A stretch of DNA of 64,000 nt from Mycobacterium aquaticum. Lineage in GTDB: Bacteria > Actinomycetota > Actinomycetes > Mycobacteriales > Mycobacteriaceae. Below are positions 35,864 to 45,938 of this stretch, in pieces. The DNA lies in NCBI RefSeq assembly GCF_002086485.1, contig NZ_MVHF01000003.1, positions 62,001 to 126,000 of the forward strand. Direction: 5' to 3'. The stretch's first letter is position 1. Each line of letters starts with the position of its first letter. A program made the translations under genes and the position numbers. The notes under the pieces were generated by a model. It had not been told where the DNA came from. It worked only from the letters and a program-made list of their open reading frames with translations, and did no database searches.

Positions 35864-38800
35864 TTGTTGGCTTTCTTGAGCGGACTGAGAACCCGCGGCG
35901 TGTTCGCCGACGGGTTCTTCGCCGCGCTCGGTCGGCTGGTCGTCAGGCGACCGGTGCTGATCATCGTGGCGTGGGTGGGCCTCGCCGTGACACTGCTGCT
36001 GGCGGTGCCGCCTTTGGCGGTGGTTGCCCAGAAGAACCCACCGGACCTGCTGCCTGCCGATTCGCCGGTCCTGGTGGCCAGCCAACACATGCAGAACGCC
36101 TTTCACGAAGCTGCCGCGGGCAACTTCGCCGTCGTCGTCCTGACCGACGAGAACGGCTTGTCACCGGCCGACGAGGACACCTACCGGGATCTGGTCGACA
36201 AGCTCAAGGGCAACTCGAGCGTGACCTCGACGCAGAACTTCATCGACATCCCCGAGCTGCGTCAGGTGATGACCAGTGAGGACAAGAAGGCCTGGACGCT
36301 GCCCATCAGCCTGTCCGGAACGATGGGCACCGGGCCCGGTCAGGCGGCCTACCGCAGCGCCATCGACACGGTGCACGACGCGACCCGCGACTCCGCGCTG
36401 ACGGTGAACGTGGTGGGCGCGGCGGCCACGTTCGACGACATCGACAAGGTCGGGGCGCGCGATCAGCACCTCATCGAGATCTCGACCGTGGTGCTGGTGC
36501 TGACCATCCTCATCGTGGTCTACCGCAATCTGGTCGCGATGTTGATGCCGCTGCTCACCATCGGCGTCTCGATGGTGGTGGCCCAACAGGTGGTGGCGGC
36601 CCTGGGCGAGGTCGGTCTGGGGCTCGGCCCACAGACCATCGTCTTGATGACGGCGATGCTGATGGGCGCCGGTACGGACTATGCGGTCTTCCTGTTCAGT
36701 CGCTACCAGGAGTGTCTGCGTGAGGGCATCACCTCCGACATCGCCGTCGCCACCGCACTGAAGTCGATCGGTGAGGTGATCGCGGGCTCGGCAGCGACGG
36801 TGGCGATCACGTTCCTGGGCTTGAGTTTCGCCCACCTCGGTGCCTTCGCTACTGTCGGGCCCGCGCTGGCCGTCACCATCGCGTTCGGCTTCCTGGCATC
36901 GATCACCATGCTGCCTGCGCTGATGGTGCTGGCCGGGCGACGAGGTTGGGTGAAGCCCCGCAAGGACGTGACAGGACGATTCTGGCGTCGCTCGGGAGTC
37001 CATGTGGTGCGGCGGCCGGTGCTGCACCTGGTCTCGAGCCTGGTCATCCTCGTCGCGTTGGCCGGCTGCGCGGCGATGGTCAAGTTCAACTACGACGACC
37101 GCAAACTCCTGCCCGCCGACTCGTCGAGCAACCGCGGTTACGAAGCCATGGACAGGCACTTCCCGATCAGCAGCACATTGCAGCAGTTCATCCTGATCGA
37201 ATCTCCGCAGGATCTGCGCAGCCCGAAAGCTCTTGCCGATCTGGAGCAGATGGCCCAGAGGGTGAGCCAGGTGCCCGATATCGACAAGGTTCGCGGCATC
37301 ACCAGGCCCACCGGGGACGTCCTGGAACAGGCCAAGGCCACCTATCAGGCCGGCGAGGTCGGGGCCAAGCTGCGAGACGCCTCCAACCTCATCGAGAGCA
37401 ACAACGCCAACCTCGACAAACTGGCCGGCGGTGCCCATCAGCTTGCCGACGGGCTGGGGGAGATCCGCACCCAGGTGCTCACCGCGGTGGGCTCGGTTCG
37501 CGGACTGGTGGGCGCACTCACCGACCTGCAGACGCAGTTCGGTGGCTCCAAGACGCTCGCCGACATCGACAAGAAGGCCACGCTCGTCACCAACATGCGC
37601 TCACTGGGCGGCGCCCTGAACAAGAACGTCGCCCAGGTCAAGGACCTCTACAACTGGGCGATGCCGGCCGTCACGGCACTCAATGCCAGCCCGGCGTGCA
37701 ACATCGACCCGGCCTGCGTGTCGTCGCGGGCCGATCTGCAGCGCGTGGTCGCCGCCTACGACGACGGCAGTGTCAACACCCTCACCGATCTGAGCAAGCA
37801 GCTGGAGGCCACCGACGGCAGCGACACCCTCGATGACTCCATCCGCGGCTTGGGGACGACGGTGACCAAGGTGACCAACGCGCTGCAGCAGTTGGGGATG
37901 AGTGATCCGACCGGTTTGCAGCAGAAGATCTCATCCGCGATCGACGGCGCCAATCTCCTGGCGGATTCCAGCCGCCAGCTCGCCGATGGGGTACAGCTGC
38001 TCGTCGATCAGACCAAGGGCATGGGCAACGGCCTGGACCAGGGTTCGGCCTTCCTGCTCGGCATGAAGCGCGATGCCGCCAGCCCACCGATGTCGGGGTT
38101 CTACATCCCCCCGGAGATCCTGACCCAGGCCGAGTTCGAGAAGGCCGCCAAGCTGTTCGTCTCCGACGACGGCCACACCGTGCGGTATCTGGTGCAGACG
38201 GCCCTCAACCCGTTCGGCAGTTCGGCGATGGACCAGATCGAACAGATCCTGGCCGCCGCCGAGAGCGCCAAACCGAACACGACGCTGTCGGACGCGAAGA
38301 TCTCGATGGTCGGATTCTCGGCCGTCAACCGTGACGTCCGTGGCTACTACAACGCTGACATCCGCTACATCGTGTGCGTCACGCTGATCGTGGTGTTCCT
38401 GATCCTGGTGGCTTTGCTGCGCGCGATCGTGGCACCGCTGTACCTCGTGATTTCGGTTGTGCTGTCCTATCTTTCGGCGCTGGGTATCGGCGTCGTGTTC
38501 TTCCAGTTCATCCTCGGACAGGAGCTGTCCTGGACAGTTCCGGGGATGGCCTTCCTGGTCCTCGTGGCGGTCGGCGCCGATTACAACCTGCTGCTGATCT
38601 CCCGGATACGCGACGAGTCCAAGCTGGGGATCCCGTCCGGCGTCATCCGCACGGTTGGCGCGACGGGCGGAGTGATCACCTCCGCCGGTCTCATCTTCGC
38701 CGCCTCGATGCTCGCGCTGACGGTCAGCCACATCGCGAGCATCGTGCAGATCGGCTTCATCATCGGGGTCGGTCTGCTGCTCGACACGTTCCTGGTCCGG

Positions 38801-38968
38801 ACCATCACGGTGCCCGCCGCTGCGGTGCTGATCGGGAAGTTCAACTGGTGGCCGTCGAAAGGCAGGCATGGCCACGGTCAGGCAGACGCGCCGGCGGACG
38901 CGAACAGCGACCCGGAATCAATCGCCGACGATCGGCTGGAATTGGCCGACGCGGCAGCCGGACGCTGA
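35864..38968 (+). CDS. MmpL-family lipid transporter
   Basis: A 1034-residue RND-superfamily transporter of the inner membrane, type MmpL7/8/10. One helix near residues 27-50 precedes the first large periplasmic domain (about 55-200), then five helices with GAGTDYAVFLFSRY, a second helix near 385-405, a second periplasmic domain with a helical Gln/Leu-rich insert (about 430-800), and the last helices with VGADYNLLLISR. The paired Asp-Tyr motifs are the proton-relay signature. The C-terminal tail is short. Start TTG 35864, with TTG 35867 possible; no strong ribosome-binding site, but it follows the ligase stop by 6 bases and is likely coupled. It should export the lipid made by cluster 1. Confidence 0.93.
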   Translation: MLAFLSGLRTRGVFADGFFAALGRLVVRRPVLIIVAWVGLAVTLLLAVPPLAVVAQKNPPDLLPADSPVLVASQHMQNAFHEAAAGNFAVVVLTDENGLSPADEDTYRDLVDKLKGNSSVTSTQNFIDIPELRQVMTSEDKKAWTLPISLSGTMGTGPGQAAYRSAIDTVHDATRDSALTVNVVGAAATFDDIDKVGARDQHLIEISTVVLVLTILIVVYRNLVAMLMPLLTIGVSMVVAQQVVAALGEVGLGLGPQTIVLMTAMLMGAGTDYAVFLFSRYQECLREGITSDIAVATALKSIGEVIAGSAATVAITFLGLSFAHLGAFATVGPALAVTIAFGFLASITMLPALMVLAGRRGWVKPRKDVTGRFWRRSGVHVVRRPVLHLVSSLVILVALAGCAAMVKFNYDDRKLLPADSSSNRGYEAMDRHFPISSTLQQFILIESPQDLRSPKALADLEQMAQRVSQVPDIDKVRGITRPTGDVLEQAKATYQAGEVGAKLRDASNLIESNNANLDKLAGGAHQLADGLGEIRTQVLTAVGSVRGLVGALTDLQTQFGGSKTLADIDKKATLVTNMRSLGGALNKNVAQVKDLYNWAMPAVTALNASPACNIDPACVSSRADLQRVVAAYDDGSVNTLTDLSKQLEATDGSDTLDDSIRGLGTTVTKVTNALQQLGMSDPTGLQQKISSAIDGANLLADSSRQLADGVQLLVDQTKGMGNGLDQGSAFLLGMKRDAASPPMSGFYIPPEILTQAEFEKAAKLFVSDDGHTVRYLVQTALNPFGSSAMDQIEQILAAAESAKPNTTLSDAKISMVGFSAVNRDVRGYYNADIRYIVCVTLIVVFLILVALLRAIVAPLYLVISVVLSYLSALGIGVVFFQFILGQELSWTVPGMAFLVLVAVGADYNLLLISRIRDESKLGIPSGVIRTVGATGGVITSAGLIFAASMLALTVSHIASIVQIGFIIGVGLLLDTFLVRTITVPAAAVLIGKFNWWPSKGRHGHGQADAPADANSDPESIADDRLELADAAAGR

Positions 38969-38985
38969 CCGCTGGGTCGGAACGC

Positions 38986-39723
38986 TCAGCGCTGGCCGTG
39001 CATCGAGAGCCAGCGGGTCTTGATGCGCCACGAATGCGCCGAGGCGAGCGCGAACACCGCACCGCACATGCAGGCGAACAGCCACACGAACTTGCCGTTC
39101 TCCCAGGGTTGCAGCACAGGGAAGCATGCGGTGGTGATGCGCACCGCGCAGGCCAGGATGCCGCTGACGGACGCGATCAGATAGATGTTCGCGATCCGTC
39201 GGGACCGCGGGTCCTTGCGCAGCACCATCATCGCGCGTGCGCCGTAGAGCAACAGGTAGGTCAGCGTGCCGCACAGCAGGATCCAGTAGGCGCTGAGCCA
39301 GAAGTCGGTGGGCACCGTGAAGAAGTCGGCGCGATAGATCTTCGCGCCGTTGCCGAGCGAGAACGTCGCGAGCAGCAGCGGGATGCACAGGGTCGCGGGC
39401 CGCTCGACGTACTGCTTGAACGAGCGTTGCATCGCGTCGTCGTCCTGCAACCGGCCCAGGGTGTTGTAGACGATGGCCGACGCCGCCACGATGTAGCAGT
39501 CGTGACCGATGTAGTCCTCGACGTTCCACTTTCCGGTCAGCTCATGGAGCACCTGGCCGAGGGTTTCCGAGGCGAGCGGCGACATGAGCAACACCGCGAG
39601 GCCCTGCAGGGCGATGTTGAGGGTGGCCGCAACCTCCCACCGGCACGACCACGTGACGCGCCGGATCCACAAGCTCCAGGCAATGCACCCGAGGGTGATC
39701 GTTATGAGCACGGCTACTGACAT
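38986..39723 (-). CDS. Multi-pass membrane protein of unknown function
   Basis: A 245-residue integral membrane protein with six or seven hydrophobic helices (for example residues 3-20, 32-50, 75-95, 108-130, 140-160, 178-195, 213-232). The second half contains short basic loops (RKDPRSRRIANIYL). I do not recognise the family. It faces the MmpL gene convergently and follows the HTH gene in the same direction after a 45-base gap, so the two are probably one transcript. Confidence 0.75.
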   Translation of the reverse strand: MSVAVLITITLGCIAWSLWIRRVTWSCRWEVAATLNIALQGLAVLLMSPLASETLGQVLHELTGKWNVEDYIGHDCYIVAASAIVYNTLGRLQDDDAMQRSFKQYVERPATLCIPLLLATFSLGNGAKIYRADFFTVPTDFWLSAYWILLCGTLTYLLLYGARAMMVLRKDPRSRRIANIYLIASVSGILACAVRITTACFPVLQPWENGKFVWLFACMCGAVFALASAHSWRIKTRWLSMHGQR

Positions 39724-39768
39724 CGGACAGTCGTTTCGACGAGATTCAACGGATAGCTGATTGTATGG

Positions 39769-40125
39769 CTAAAGCGGCGGTGCGTCGGCGCGTGGCGCTA
39801 ATTCGGACAACTTTGCCGGGCGCGCCGTTCGCGTCCTGGTGTCGGACGCCGCGACGGTCACCGGGGCCGACTCCATGTAGTGCCAGACTTCCTGGCGGCT
39901 CATCAGTCCGAACCTGATCTGAAGGTCGGGATAACTGAGCCCGAAACGGTCCGCGACCTGCCTGAGCTCCTCGGCATTTGGGTAGTCGGACTCTTTGATG
40001 CGCCGATAATAGGTGCTGCTCGATGTGCCGAGCGCGGTGTAGATGGCCTTCGCGTCTATCTCGCCGTCGAGCAGGTAGTCCAGCAGTGCCTTGAGTTGCC
40101 TGCCGTTCTCATCGGTGCGGGGCAT
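39769..40125 (-). CDS. Small helix-turn-helix DNA-binding protein
   Basis: A 118-residue protein. The first 75 residues look like an XRE-type helix-turn-helix (LKALLDYLLDGEIDAKAIYTAL, then TSSSTYYRRIKESDYPNAEELRQVADRFGLSY in pieces), and the last 35 residues are a polar, probably disordered tail. It resembles repressor-like proteins of actinobacteria; no prophage gene is nearby. ATG 40125 is chosen; GTG 40131 and 40128 are alternatives and no strong ribosome-binding site is seen. It is divergent from the half condensation-domain gene, and dyads lie in the gap between them. Confidence 0.75.
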   Translation of the reverse strand: MPRTDENGRQLKALLDYLLDGEIDAKAIYTALGTSSSTYYRRIKESDYPNAEELRQVADRFGLSYPDLQIRFGLMSRQEVWHYMESAPVTVAASDTRTRTARPAKLSELAPRADAPPL

Positions 40126-40193
40126 CACCACACCATAGACCCGATCATCGACTTTGGGCAGCCTCGATCGGTTTGCTCACAGCTATTTCTTTA

Positions 40194-40233
40194 TTGACAC
40201 GTATGTCAGACTTTTGGCACTACTCTCCCAAAA
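40194..40233. promoter_or_regulatory. Divergent promoter region with two dyads
   Basis: TTGACA (40194-40199) resembles a -35 box for the rightward gene, although the -10 is weak. TGACA-CGTA-TGTCA (40195-40208) overlaps it and TTTTGG-N10-CCAAAA (40212-40233) follows. Their place between an HTH gene and its divergent neighbour suggests operators. Confidence 0.45.
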
Positions 40234-40261
40234 TTGGGACAGTGTGGCTAACGTGGTCAGC

Positions 40262-40819
40262 ATGGTCGCTCCGATGCTGCACCCCGGTACCACGAGCTGG
40301 TTTTCCGATTACCCCACCGCGACGCCTCCGCGCGAAACCGATATGGCGACGATGACGAGCGCACTCGACGATGTGCTCGGTGAAGAGCTGGCCGGTGCGC
40401 GCGCCGCCATGGGCAGCAGTGCCGAGGAGATTCTGCTGGCGGCCCTGGGGCGCACCATCGCCCGCACCATCGGCGACGGTGTGCTCGAGGTCGACGTCGA
40501 CGGTGATGTGGTGCGCCGGGCTTCGGTGGCCTGCAGTGCGCATCGGAGCCTGTCCGGGTACGACCTGCTGACGACGGTCACCCGCGTGCCGGGCCGATCC
40601 CGCGGGCACTCCCGCGCGGACGTCCACTTCGGCTACGACGCAGCAGGCCGAGGATCCGCAATGTCGACGGGCTATTTGCTGTCACTGCATGTGCAGCCGG
40701 ATTCCGGGGCCGGGCTGCAACTCGAATGGACATACGACACCCGCGGTTTCGATCCGGCCACGGTGGCAGAACTGGCCGAGCAGTTCCCGTTCGCGCTCAT
40801 CGAGGTGACCTCCGGCTAG
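40262..40819 (+). CDS. Stand-alone half condensation domain, PpsE-tail-like
   Basis: A 185-residue protein resembling the C-terminal half of a condensation domain. SSAEEILLAALGRTIARTIGDGV, ADVHFGYDA and LQLEWTYDTRGFD (in pieces) align with the end of M. tuberculosis PpsE as I recall it (ILLAALGRTIAQTVGEGV, PDIHFRYAG, LHLDWWYDTRR). The N-terminal half with HHxxxDG is absent, so it is unlikely to be an acyltransferase alone. ATG 40262 is used; GTG 40244, behind a weak GGGA, would add 6 residues. It has its own promoter region. It could be a remnant, or a partner that completes another condensation protein. Confidence 0.65.
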   Translation: MVAPMLHPGTTSWFSDYPTATPPRETDMATMTSALDDVLGEELAGARAAMGSSAEEILLAALGRTIARTIGDGVLEVDVDGDVVRRASVACSAHRSLSGYDLLTTVTRVPGRSRGHSRADVHFGYDAAGRGSAMSTGYLLSLHVQPDSGAGLQLEWTYDTRGFDPATVAELAEQFPFALIEVTSG

Positions 40820-40857
40820 TGGCCGCCTGGGCGATTTGCACCGCTCATTAGACTGCT

Positions 40858-41045
40858 TGCAGCGGCGTCGATCCGGCCATCACCGGGGAGCCTCCGGAAG
40901 AACGGTTGCGCGGGTCCGCCCGACGCGGCTCAGTAGAACCGGGCGGGTGGGCCCGTCATCGCCCGAAAGTTGAGCGGCGCGCGAGGTTTCGCGCGCAAGC
41001 GGGGTGGTACCGCGGCGCTCGCGCACCTGCGCGACGTCGTCCCCG
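40858..41045 (+). ncRNA. T-box leader of ileS (isoleucine-specific, ultrashort stem I type)
   Basis: The conserved T-box bulge sequence GGGGTGGTACCGCG is at 41001-41014. An AUC triplet (40879-40881) in the loop region GGCCATCACC is the likely isoleucine specifier. Stems in between include CCGCCCG...CGGGCGG and GCGCGCGA...TCGCGCGC. The T-box GGGG can pair with CCCC at 41041-41044. Downstream, GTGCCT (41045-41050) can pair with AGGCAC (41081-41086) next to the ribosome-binding site AGGAG (41087-41091), which fits the translational type known for actinobacterial ileS leaders. Uncharged tRNA-Ile would open the site. Confidence 0.85.
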
Positions 41046-41100
41046 TGCCTTGAACGCAGTTGGGCCTACGGGCCCAGCACAGGCACAGGAGACGAAGACC

Positions 41101-44100
41101 GTGAGCGCCTATCCCAAGCCCGCCGCACCGAATTTTCCGGAGCGCGAACTTGAGGTGCTGGACTACTGGGCCGGCGACGACACCTTCCGGGCCAGCGTCG
41201 CGCGCCGCGACGACGCACCGGAGTACGTCTTCTACGACGGTCCGCCGTTCGCCAACGGCCTGCCGCACTATGGCCACCTGCTGACCGGCTACGTCAAGGA
41301 CATCGTGCCGCGCTACCGCACGATGCGCGGCTACAAGGTGGAGCGCCGGTTCGGCTGGGACACCCACGGCTTGCCTGCCGAGCTGGAGGTCCAGCGCCAG
41401 CTGGGCATCGCCGACAAGGCGCAGATCGAGGCGATGGGGATCGAGAAGTTCAACGATGCCTGCCGTGCCTCGGTGCTGAAGTACACCGATGAGTGGCGCG
41501 CGTACGTCACGCGGCAGGCCCGGTGGGTGGACTTCGACAACGACTACAAGACCCTGGATCCCACCTTCATGGAGTCGGTGATCTGGGCGTTCAAGCAACT
41601 GTGGGACAAGGGCCTGGCCTACGAGGGCAACCGCGTGCTGCCGTACTGCTGGAACGACGAAACCCCGTTGTCCAACCACGAGCTGCGGATGGACGACGAC
41701 GTCTACCAGAGCCGCCAGGATCCCGCGGTGACCGTCGGTTTCACGGTGGCCGACGGCCCGCTCAAGGGCGCGCACCTGCTGATCTGGACGACGACGCCGT
41801 GGACCTTGCCGTCCAACCAGGCCGTGGCCGTCAACCCCGACATCACCTACGTGCTGGTGCAGGGTCCGGAGGGACGACGCTATGTCCTCGCGGAAGCCCG
41901 ACTGGCCGCCTACGCCCGCGAGCTGGGTGAGGAGCCGGAGGTGCTCGGTGCATACCCGGGCCGGGACCTGTTGGGCACACGGTACCTGCCGCCGTTCCCG
42001 TATTTCATGGACTCGCCCAACGCATTTCGGGTCCTCGGTGCCGATTTCGTCAGCACCGAGGACGGCACGGGCATCGTGCACATGGCGCCCGCCTACGGCG
42101 AGGACGACAAGGCCACAGCCGACACCGCCGACATCGTCGCCGTCACACCGGTGGACTCCAAGGGCCGGTTCGACGCGTCGGTACCCGATTACGCGGGTCA
42201 GCATGTGTTCGAAGCCAATTCGCAGATCATCCGGGATCTCAAGAACCGTGACGGGTCAGCTGGGGTCAACGGTGCGATCCTCCTACGGCACGAGACCTAC
42301 GAGCACTCCTACCCGCACTGCTGGCGCTGCCGTAATCCCTTGATCTACCGCGCGGTGTCGTCGTGGTTCATCAAGGTGACCGAGTTCCGGGACCGGATGG
42401 TCGAGCTCAACAAGCAGATCACCTGGTACCCCGAGCACGTCAAGGACGGTCAGTTCGGCAAGTGGCTGTCCAATGCACGTGACTGGTCGGTGTCGCGAAA
42501 CCGCTACTGGGGCAGCCCCATTCCGGTGTGGAAGTCCGACGATCCGGCGTATCCGCGGATCGATGTGTACGGCAGCCTCGACGAGCTCGAGCGCGACTTC
42601 GGGGTACGCCCGACGAACCTGCACCGGCCCTACATCGACGAGCTGACCCGGCCCAACCCCGACGACCCGACCGGCAAGTCCACCATGCGCCGCATCGAGG
42701 ACGTGTTCGACGTGTGGTTCGACTCGGGGTCCATGCCGTACGCGCAGGTGCACTATCCGTTCGAGAATCGCGAATGGTTCGACGGCGCGGACGCCCACTT
42801 CCCGGGCGATTTCATCGTCGAGTACATCGGCCAGACCCGCGGCTGGTTCTACACCATGCACGTGTTGGCCACCGCGCTCTTCGACAAGCCGGCCTTCAAA
42901 ACCTGCGTGGCACATGGGATCGTGCTCGGCAACGACGGCCAGAAGATGAGCAAGTCGCTGCGCAACTACCCCGACGTGAGCGAGGTGTTCGACCGCGACG
43001 GGTCCGACGCCATGCGCTGGTTCCTGATGGCGTCTCCCATCCTGCGCGGCGGCAACCTCATCGTCACCGAGCAGGGCATCCGCGAGGGCGTGCGCCAGGT
43101 GCTGCTACCGCTGTGGAACGCCTACAGTTTCCTGGCGCTGTACGCACCGGAAAAGGGAACGTGGCGCACTGATTCGACGAACGTCCTGGATCGCTACATC
43201 CTGGCCAAGTTGGCGCAGTTGCGCGACGATCTGACTGCGGCCCTGGACGTCTGCGACATCTCCGGGGCGTGCGACGAGCTGCGGCAGTTCACCGAGGCGT
43301 TGACGAACTGGTATGTGCGCCGGTCCCGTTCGCGTTTCTGGGAGGAGGACGCCGAGGCCATCGACACGCTGCACACCGTGCTCGAGGTGACCAGCCGGCT
43401 CGCCGCGCCGTTGCTGCCGCTGGCCACCGAAGTGATCTGGCGCGGGCTGACCGATGGGCGCTCGGTGCACCTGACCGACTGGCCGGAGGCCGACGTGCTG
43501 CCGAAGGACCCCGAGCTGGTCGCGGCGATGGACCAGGTGCGCGAGGTGTGCTCGGTGGGCTCGTCGCTGCGCAAGGCCAAGAAGCTGCGGGTGCGCCTGC
43601 CCCTGCCGAAACTGACCGTGGCCGTGGACAACCCGGATGCGCTCGCGCCGTTCGGTGATTTGATCGCCGACGAACTGAACGTCAAGGCGGTTGACCTGAC
43701 CGACGACATCGACGCTTACGGCAAGTTCGAGCTGGCCGTCAACGCCCGGGTCGCCGGGCCACGGATCGGCAAGGACGTGCAGGCCGCGATCAAGGCCGTC
43801 AAGGCGGGCGAGGGTGTGGTCAATCCCGACGGCACCATGACCGCGGGACCGGTGGTACTGCAACCGGCGGAGTACACCTCCAAACTGGTTGCGGCGGACC
43901 CGGAATGGACTTCGGCGCTGCCCGACGGGGCCGGGCTGGTCGTGCTCGACGGCACGGTCACCGAGGAGCTCGAAGCCGAAGGCTGGGCCAAAGACCGGAT
44001 CCGCGAGCTTCAGGAGCTGCGTAAGACGACGGGCCTGGAGGTCTCCGACCGGATCTCGGTGCGGATGGCCGTGCCGGCGGAGTTCGCCGCTTGGGCCGGC

Positions 44101-44223
44101 ACCCACCGCGACCTCATCGCCGGTGAGATCTTGGCCACCAGCTTCGAATTCGTGGGCACGGACACGGCGCTGGAGGGCACAGTGATCGGCGACGGCGTCC
44201 GGGTGGCGATCGCGAAGGTCTGA
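41101..44223 (+). CDS. ileS: Isoleucyl-tRNA synthetase
   Basis: A 1040-residue class I synthetase charging tRNA-Ile. It shows the HIGH-type motif HYGH (in GLPHYGHLL), an editing domain ([13 protein letters not shown]) and KMSKS ([11 protein letters not shown], near residue 615), followed by the anticodon-binding region. The long form with this editing signature is the eukaryote-like type usual in mycobacteria. GTG 41101 is 9 bases after AGGAG; upstream in-frame codons belong to the T-box leader and are not used. Confidence 0.97.
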   Translation: MSAYPKPAAPNFPERELEVLDYWAGDDTFRASVARRDDAPEYVFYDGPPFANGLPHYGHLLTGYVKDIVPRYRTMRGYKVERRFGWDTHGLPAELEVQRQLGIADKAQIEAMGIEKFNDACRASVLKYTDEWRAYVTRQARWVDFDNDYKTLDPTFMESVIWAFKQLWDKGLAYEGNRVLPYCWNDETPLSNHELRMDDDVYQSRQDPAVTVGFTVADGPLKGAHLLIWTTTPWTLPSNQAVAVNPDITYVLVQGPEGRRYVLAEARLAAYARELGEEPEVLGAYPGRDLLGTRYLPPFPYFMDSPNAFRVLGADFVSTEDGTGIVHMAPAYGEDDKATADTADIVAVTPVDSKGRFDASVPDYAGQHVFEANSQIIRDLKNRDGSAGVNGAILLRHETYEHSYPHCWRCRNPLIYRAVSSWFIKVTEFRDRMVELNKQITWYPEHVKDGQFGKWLSNARDWSVSRNRYWGSPIPVWKSDDPAYPRIDVYGSLDELERDFGVRPTNLHRPYIDELTRPNPDDPTGKSTMRRIEDVFDVWFDSGSMPYAQVHYPFENREWFDGADAHFPGDFIVEYIGQTRGWFYTMHVLATALFDKPAFKTCVAHGIVLGNDGQKMSKSLRNYPDVSEVFDRDGSDAMRWFLMASPILRGGNLIVTEQGIREGVRQVLLPLWNAYSFLALYAPEKGTWRTDSTNVLDRYILAKLAQLRDDLTAALDVCDISGACDELRQFTEALTNWYVRRSRSRFWEEDAEAIDTLHTVLEVTSRLAAPLLPLATEVIWRGLTDGRSVHLTDWPEADVLPKDPELVAAMDQVREVCSVGSSLRKAKKLRVRLPLPKLTVAVDNPDALAPFGDLIADELNVKAVDLTDDIDAYGKFELAVNARVAGPRIGKDVQAAIKAVKAGEGVVNPDGTMTAGPVVLQPAEYTSKLVAADPEWTSALPDGAGLVVLDGTVTEELEAEGWAKDRIRELQELRKTTGLEVSDRISVRMAVPAEFAAWAGTHRDLIAGEILATSFEFVGTDTALEGTVIGDGVRVAIAKV

Positions 44224-44312
44224 TTTCGCGCGACCATGCCGAGCGTGAAGAAGATTGCGAGAAATCAGAACTTCTTCGACATCAAGTTCACATTCGGCGA
44301 ACGAGATCAGCG

Positions 44313-44531
44313 TCAGCCTCGGACGACCCGCGCCGTGCGGCCTTCGAGCGATACGGTGTCGCCCGGGTGTAGCTGGCGGCCGCGGCGCAACTCGACGTCA
44401 CCGTTGACCATGACGAGGCCGTCGGCGATCACCGCTTTGGCATCCGCGCCGGTGTCAATCAGCGAGGCCAGCTTGAGGAACTGGCCGAGGCGGATCGACT
44501 CGTCACGGATCGGGACCTCATCGGATGCCAT
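44313..44531 (-). CDS. Small S4-domain RNA-binding protein
   Basis: A 72-residue protein that is almost entirely an S4 RNA-binding domain of the YbcJ type: [20 protein letters not shown], then [19 protein letters not shown] in pieces. Such proteins bind ribosomal or transfer RNA; the exact role here is unknown. The start is ATG 44531. It is convergent with ileS and divergent from dinX, 33 bases away. Confidence 0.87.
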   Translation of the reverse strand: MASDEVPIRDESIRLGQFLKLASLIDTGADAKAVIADGLVMVNGDVELRRGRQLHPGDTVSLEGRTARVVRG

Positions 44532-44564
44532 GCCGGTCAGGGTAGCGCCATAGCATCGACAGGT

Positions 44565-45929
44565 ATGGCGGGCAGCGGGTTCCAGGCGGGCGGACGCTGG
44601 GTCCTGCATCTCGACATGGACGCGTTCTTCGCGTCCGTCGAACAACTCACCCGGCCGACGCTGCGCGGGCGCCCTGTGCTGGTCGGCGGCCTTGGCGGGC
44701 GCGGCGTGGTGGCCGGGGCCAGCTATGAGGCGAGGCGCTACGGCGCCCGGTCGGCGATGCCGATGCACCAGGCGCGCCGCCTGGTCGGTGCGCCCGCGGT
44801 GGTGCTCCCGCCACGCGGCGCGGTGTACAGCGTGGCCAGCCGCCGAGCGCTCGACACGGTCCGCAGTGTGGTTCCGGTGGTCGAGCAGCTGTCCTTCGAC
44901 GAGGCATTCGGCGAGCCGGCCGAGCTCGCGGGCGCTTCGGCGGCCGAGGTCGAGGAGTTCTGTGAGCGGTTGCGGGCCAAGGTGCGCGAGCAGACCGGGC
45001 TGGTGGCCTCCGTCGGGGCCGGGTCGGGCAAGCAGATCGCCAAGATCGCATCGGGTCTGGCGAAACCGGACGGGGTGCGGGTCGTCAGCCGCGACGAGGA
45101 ACGGGTGCTGCTCGACGGGTTACCGGTGCGGCGGTTGTGGGGGATCGGTCCGGTCGCCGAGGAGAAGCTGCACCGGCTGGGCATCGAGACGGTCGGCGCA
45201 TTCGCGGCCCTGTCCGAGACGGAGGTGGCCAGCGTGCTGGGCGCGACCGTCGGTCCCGCGTTGCATCAGCTGGCTCGCGGGATCGACGACCGGCCGGTGA
45301 CCGAACGGGCCGAGGCCAAACAGATCAGTGCCGAGTCGACGTTTCCCGAGGACCTCACCACACTCGCCCAGCTTCAGGACGCCATAGGCCCCATCGGTGA
45401 GCACGCGCACCGGCGCCTGGAGAAGGACGGCCGCGGCGCGCGGACCGTCACGGTCAAGCTCAAGCGGTCGGACATGAGCACGCTGACCCGGTCGGCCACG
45501 CTGGGCTATGCCACCACCGAGGCCGCCACCCTCATCGGCACCGCCCGCCGGCTGCTGCTCGACCCGGTCGAGGTCGGTCCGATTCGCCTTGTCGGAGTTG
45601 GCTTTTCAGGACTCTCGGACACCCGGCAGGAGTCCTTGTTCCCGGATCTGGAGCAGCCGCAGGAGGTCTGGGACACCCACCAGCAGGTCGACGCGGGTCC
45701 CGCGGCTGCGACGGTGTGGCGCATCGGCGACGACGTGGTGCACCCCGAGCACGGTTTCGGCTGGATCCAGGGCGCCGGGCACGGCGTGATGACGGTTCGC
45801 TTCGAAACCCGGGCATCGGGGCCCGGGCCTACCCGCACGATCGCCGCGGACACCCCTGGGCTCGCCCGGGCCAACCCGGTCGACAGCCTGGCCTGGGCCG
45901 ATTATCTCGAGAGTCTCGGGCGGACGTGA
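44565..45929 (+). CDS. dinX: DNA polymerase IV (Y family, DinB1/DinX)
   Basis: A 454-residue translesion polymerase. The catalytic motif [12 protein letters not shown] lies near residues 17-28 and SFDEAF near 108-113, followed by the helix-hairpin-helix thumb ([15 protein letters not shown]) and the little finger. QESLF near residue 353 looks like a beta-clamp binding motif. The C-terminal 80 residues ([15 protein letters not shown]) form an extension also present in M. tuberculosis DinX. ATG 44565. Confidence 0.93.
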   Translation: MAGSGFQAGGRWVLHLDMDAFFASVEQLTRPTLRGRPVLVGGLGGRGVVAGASYEARRYGARSAMPMHQARRLVGAPAVVLPPRGAVYSVASRRALDTVRSVVPVVEQLSFDEAFGEPAELAGASAAEVEEFCERLRAKVREQTGLVASVGAGSGKQIAKIASGLAKPDGVRVVSRDEERVLLDGLPVRRLWGIGPVAEEKLHRLGIETVGAFAALSETEVASVLGATVGPALHQLARGIDDRPVTERAEAKQISAESTFPEDLTTLAQLQDAIGPIGEHAHRRLEKDGRGARTVTVKLKRSDMSTLTRSATLGYATTEAATLIGTARRLLLDPVEVGPIRLVGVGFSGLSDTRQESLFPDLEQPQEVWDTHQQVDAGPAAATVWRIGDDVVHPEHGFGWIQGAGHGVMTVRFETRASGPGPTRTIAADTPGLARANPVDSLAWADYLESLGRT

Positions 45930-45938
45930 GGAGCCGGA

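Noticed and set aside
44221..44277. Terminator between ileS and the S4 gene
   Set aside because: Two weak candidate stems (TGATTTC...GAAATCA and GAAGAAG...CTTCTTC) overlap and have long loops. Neither is convincing enough to list.
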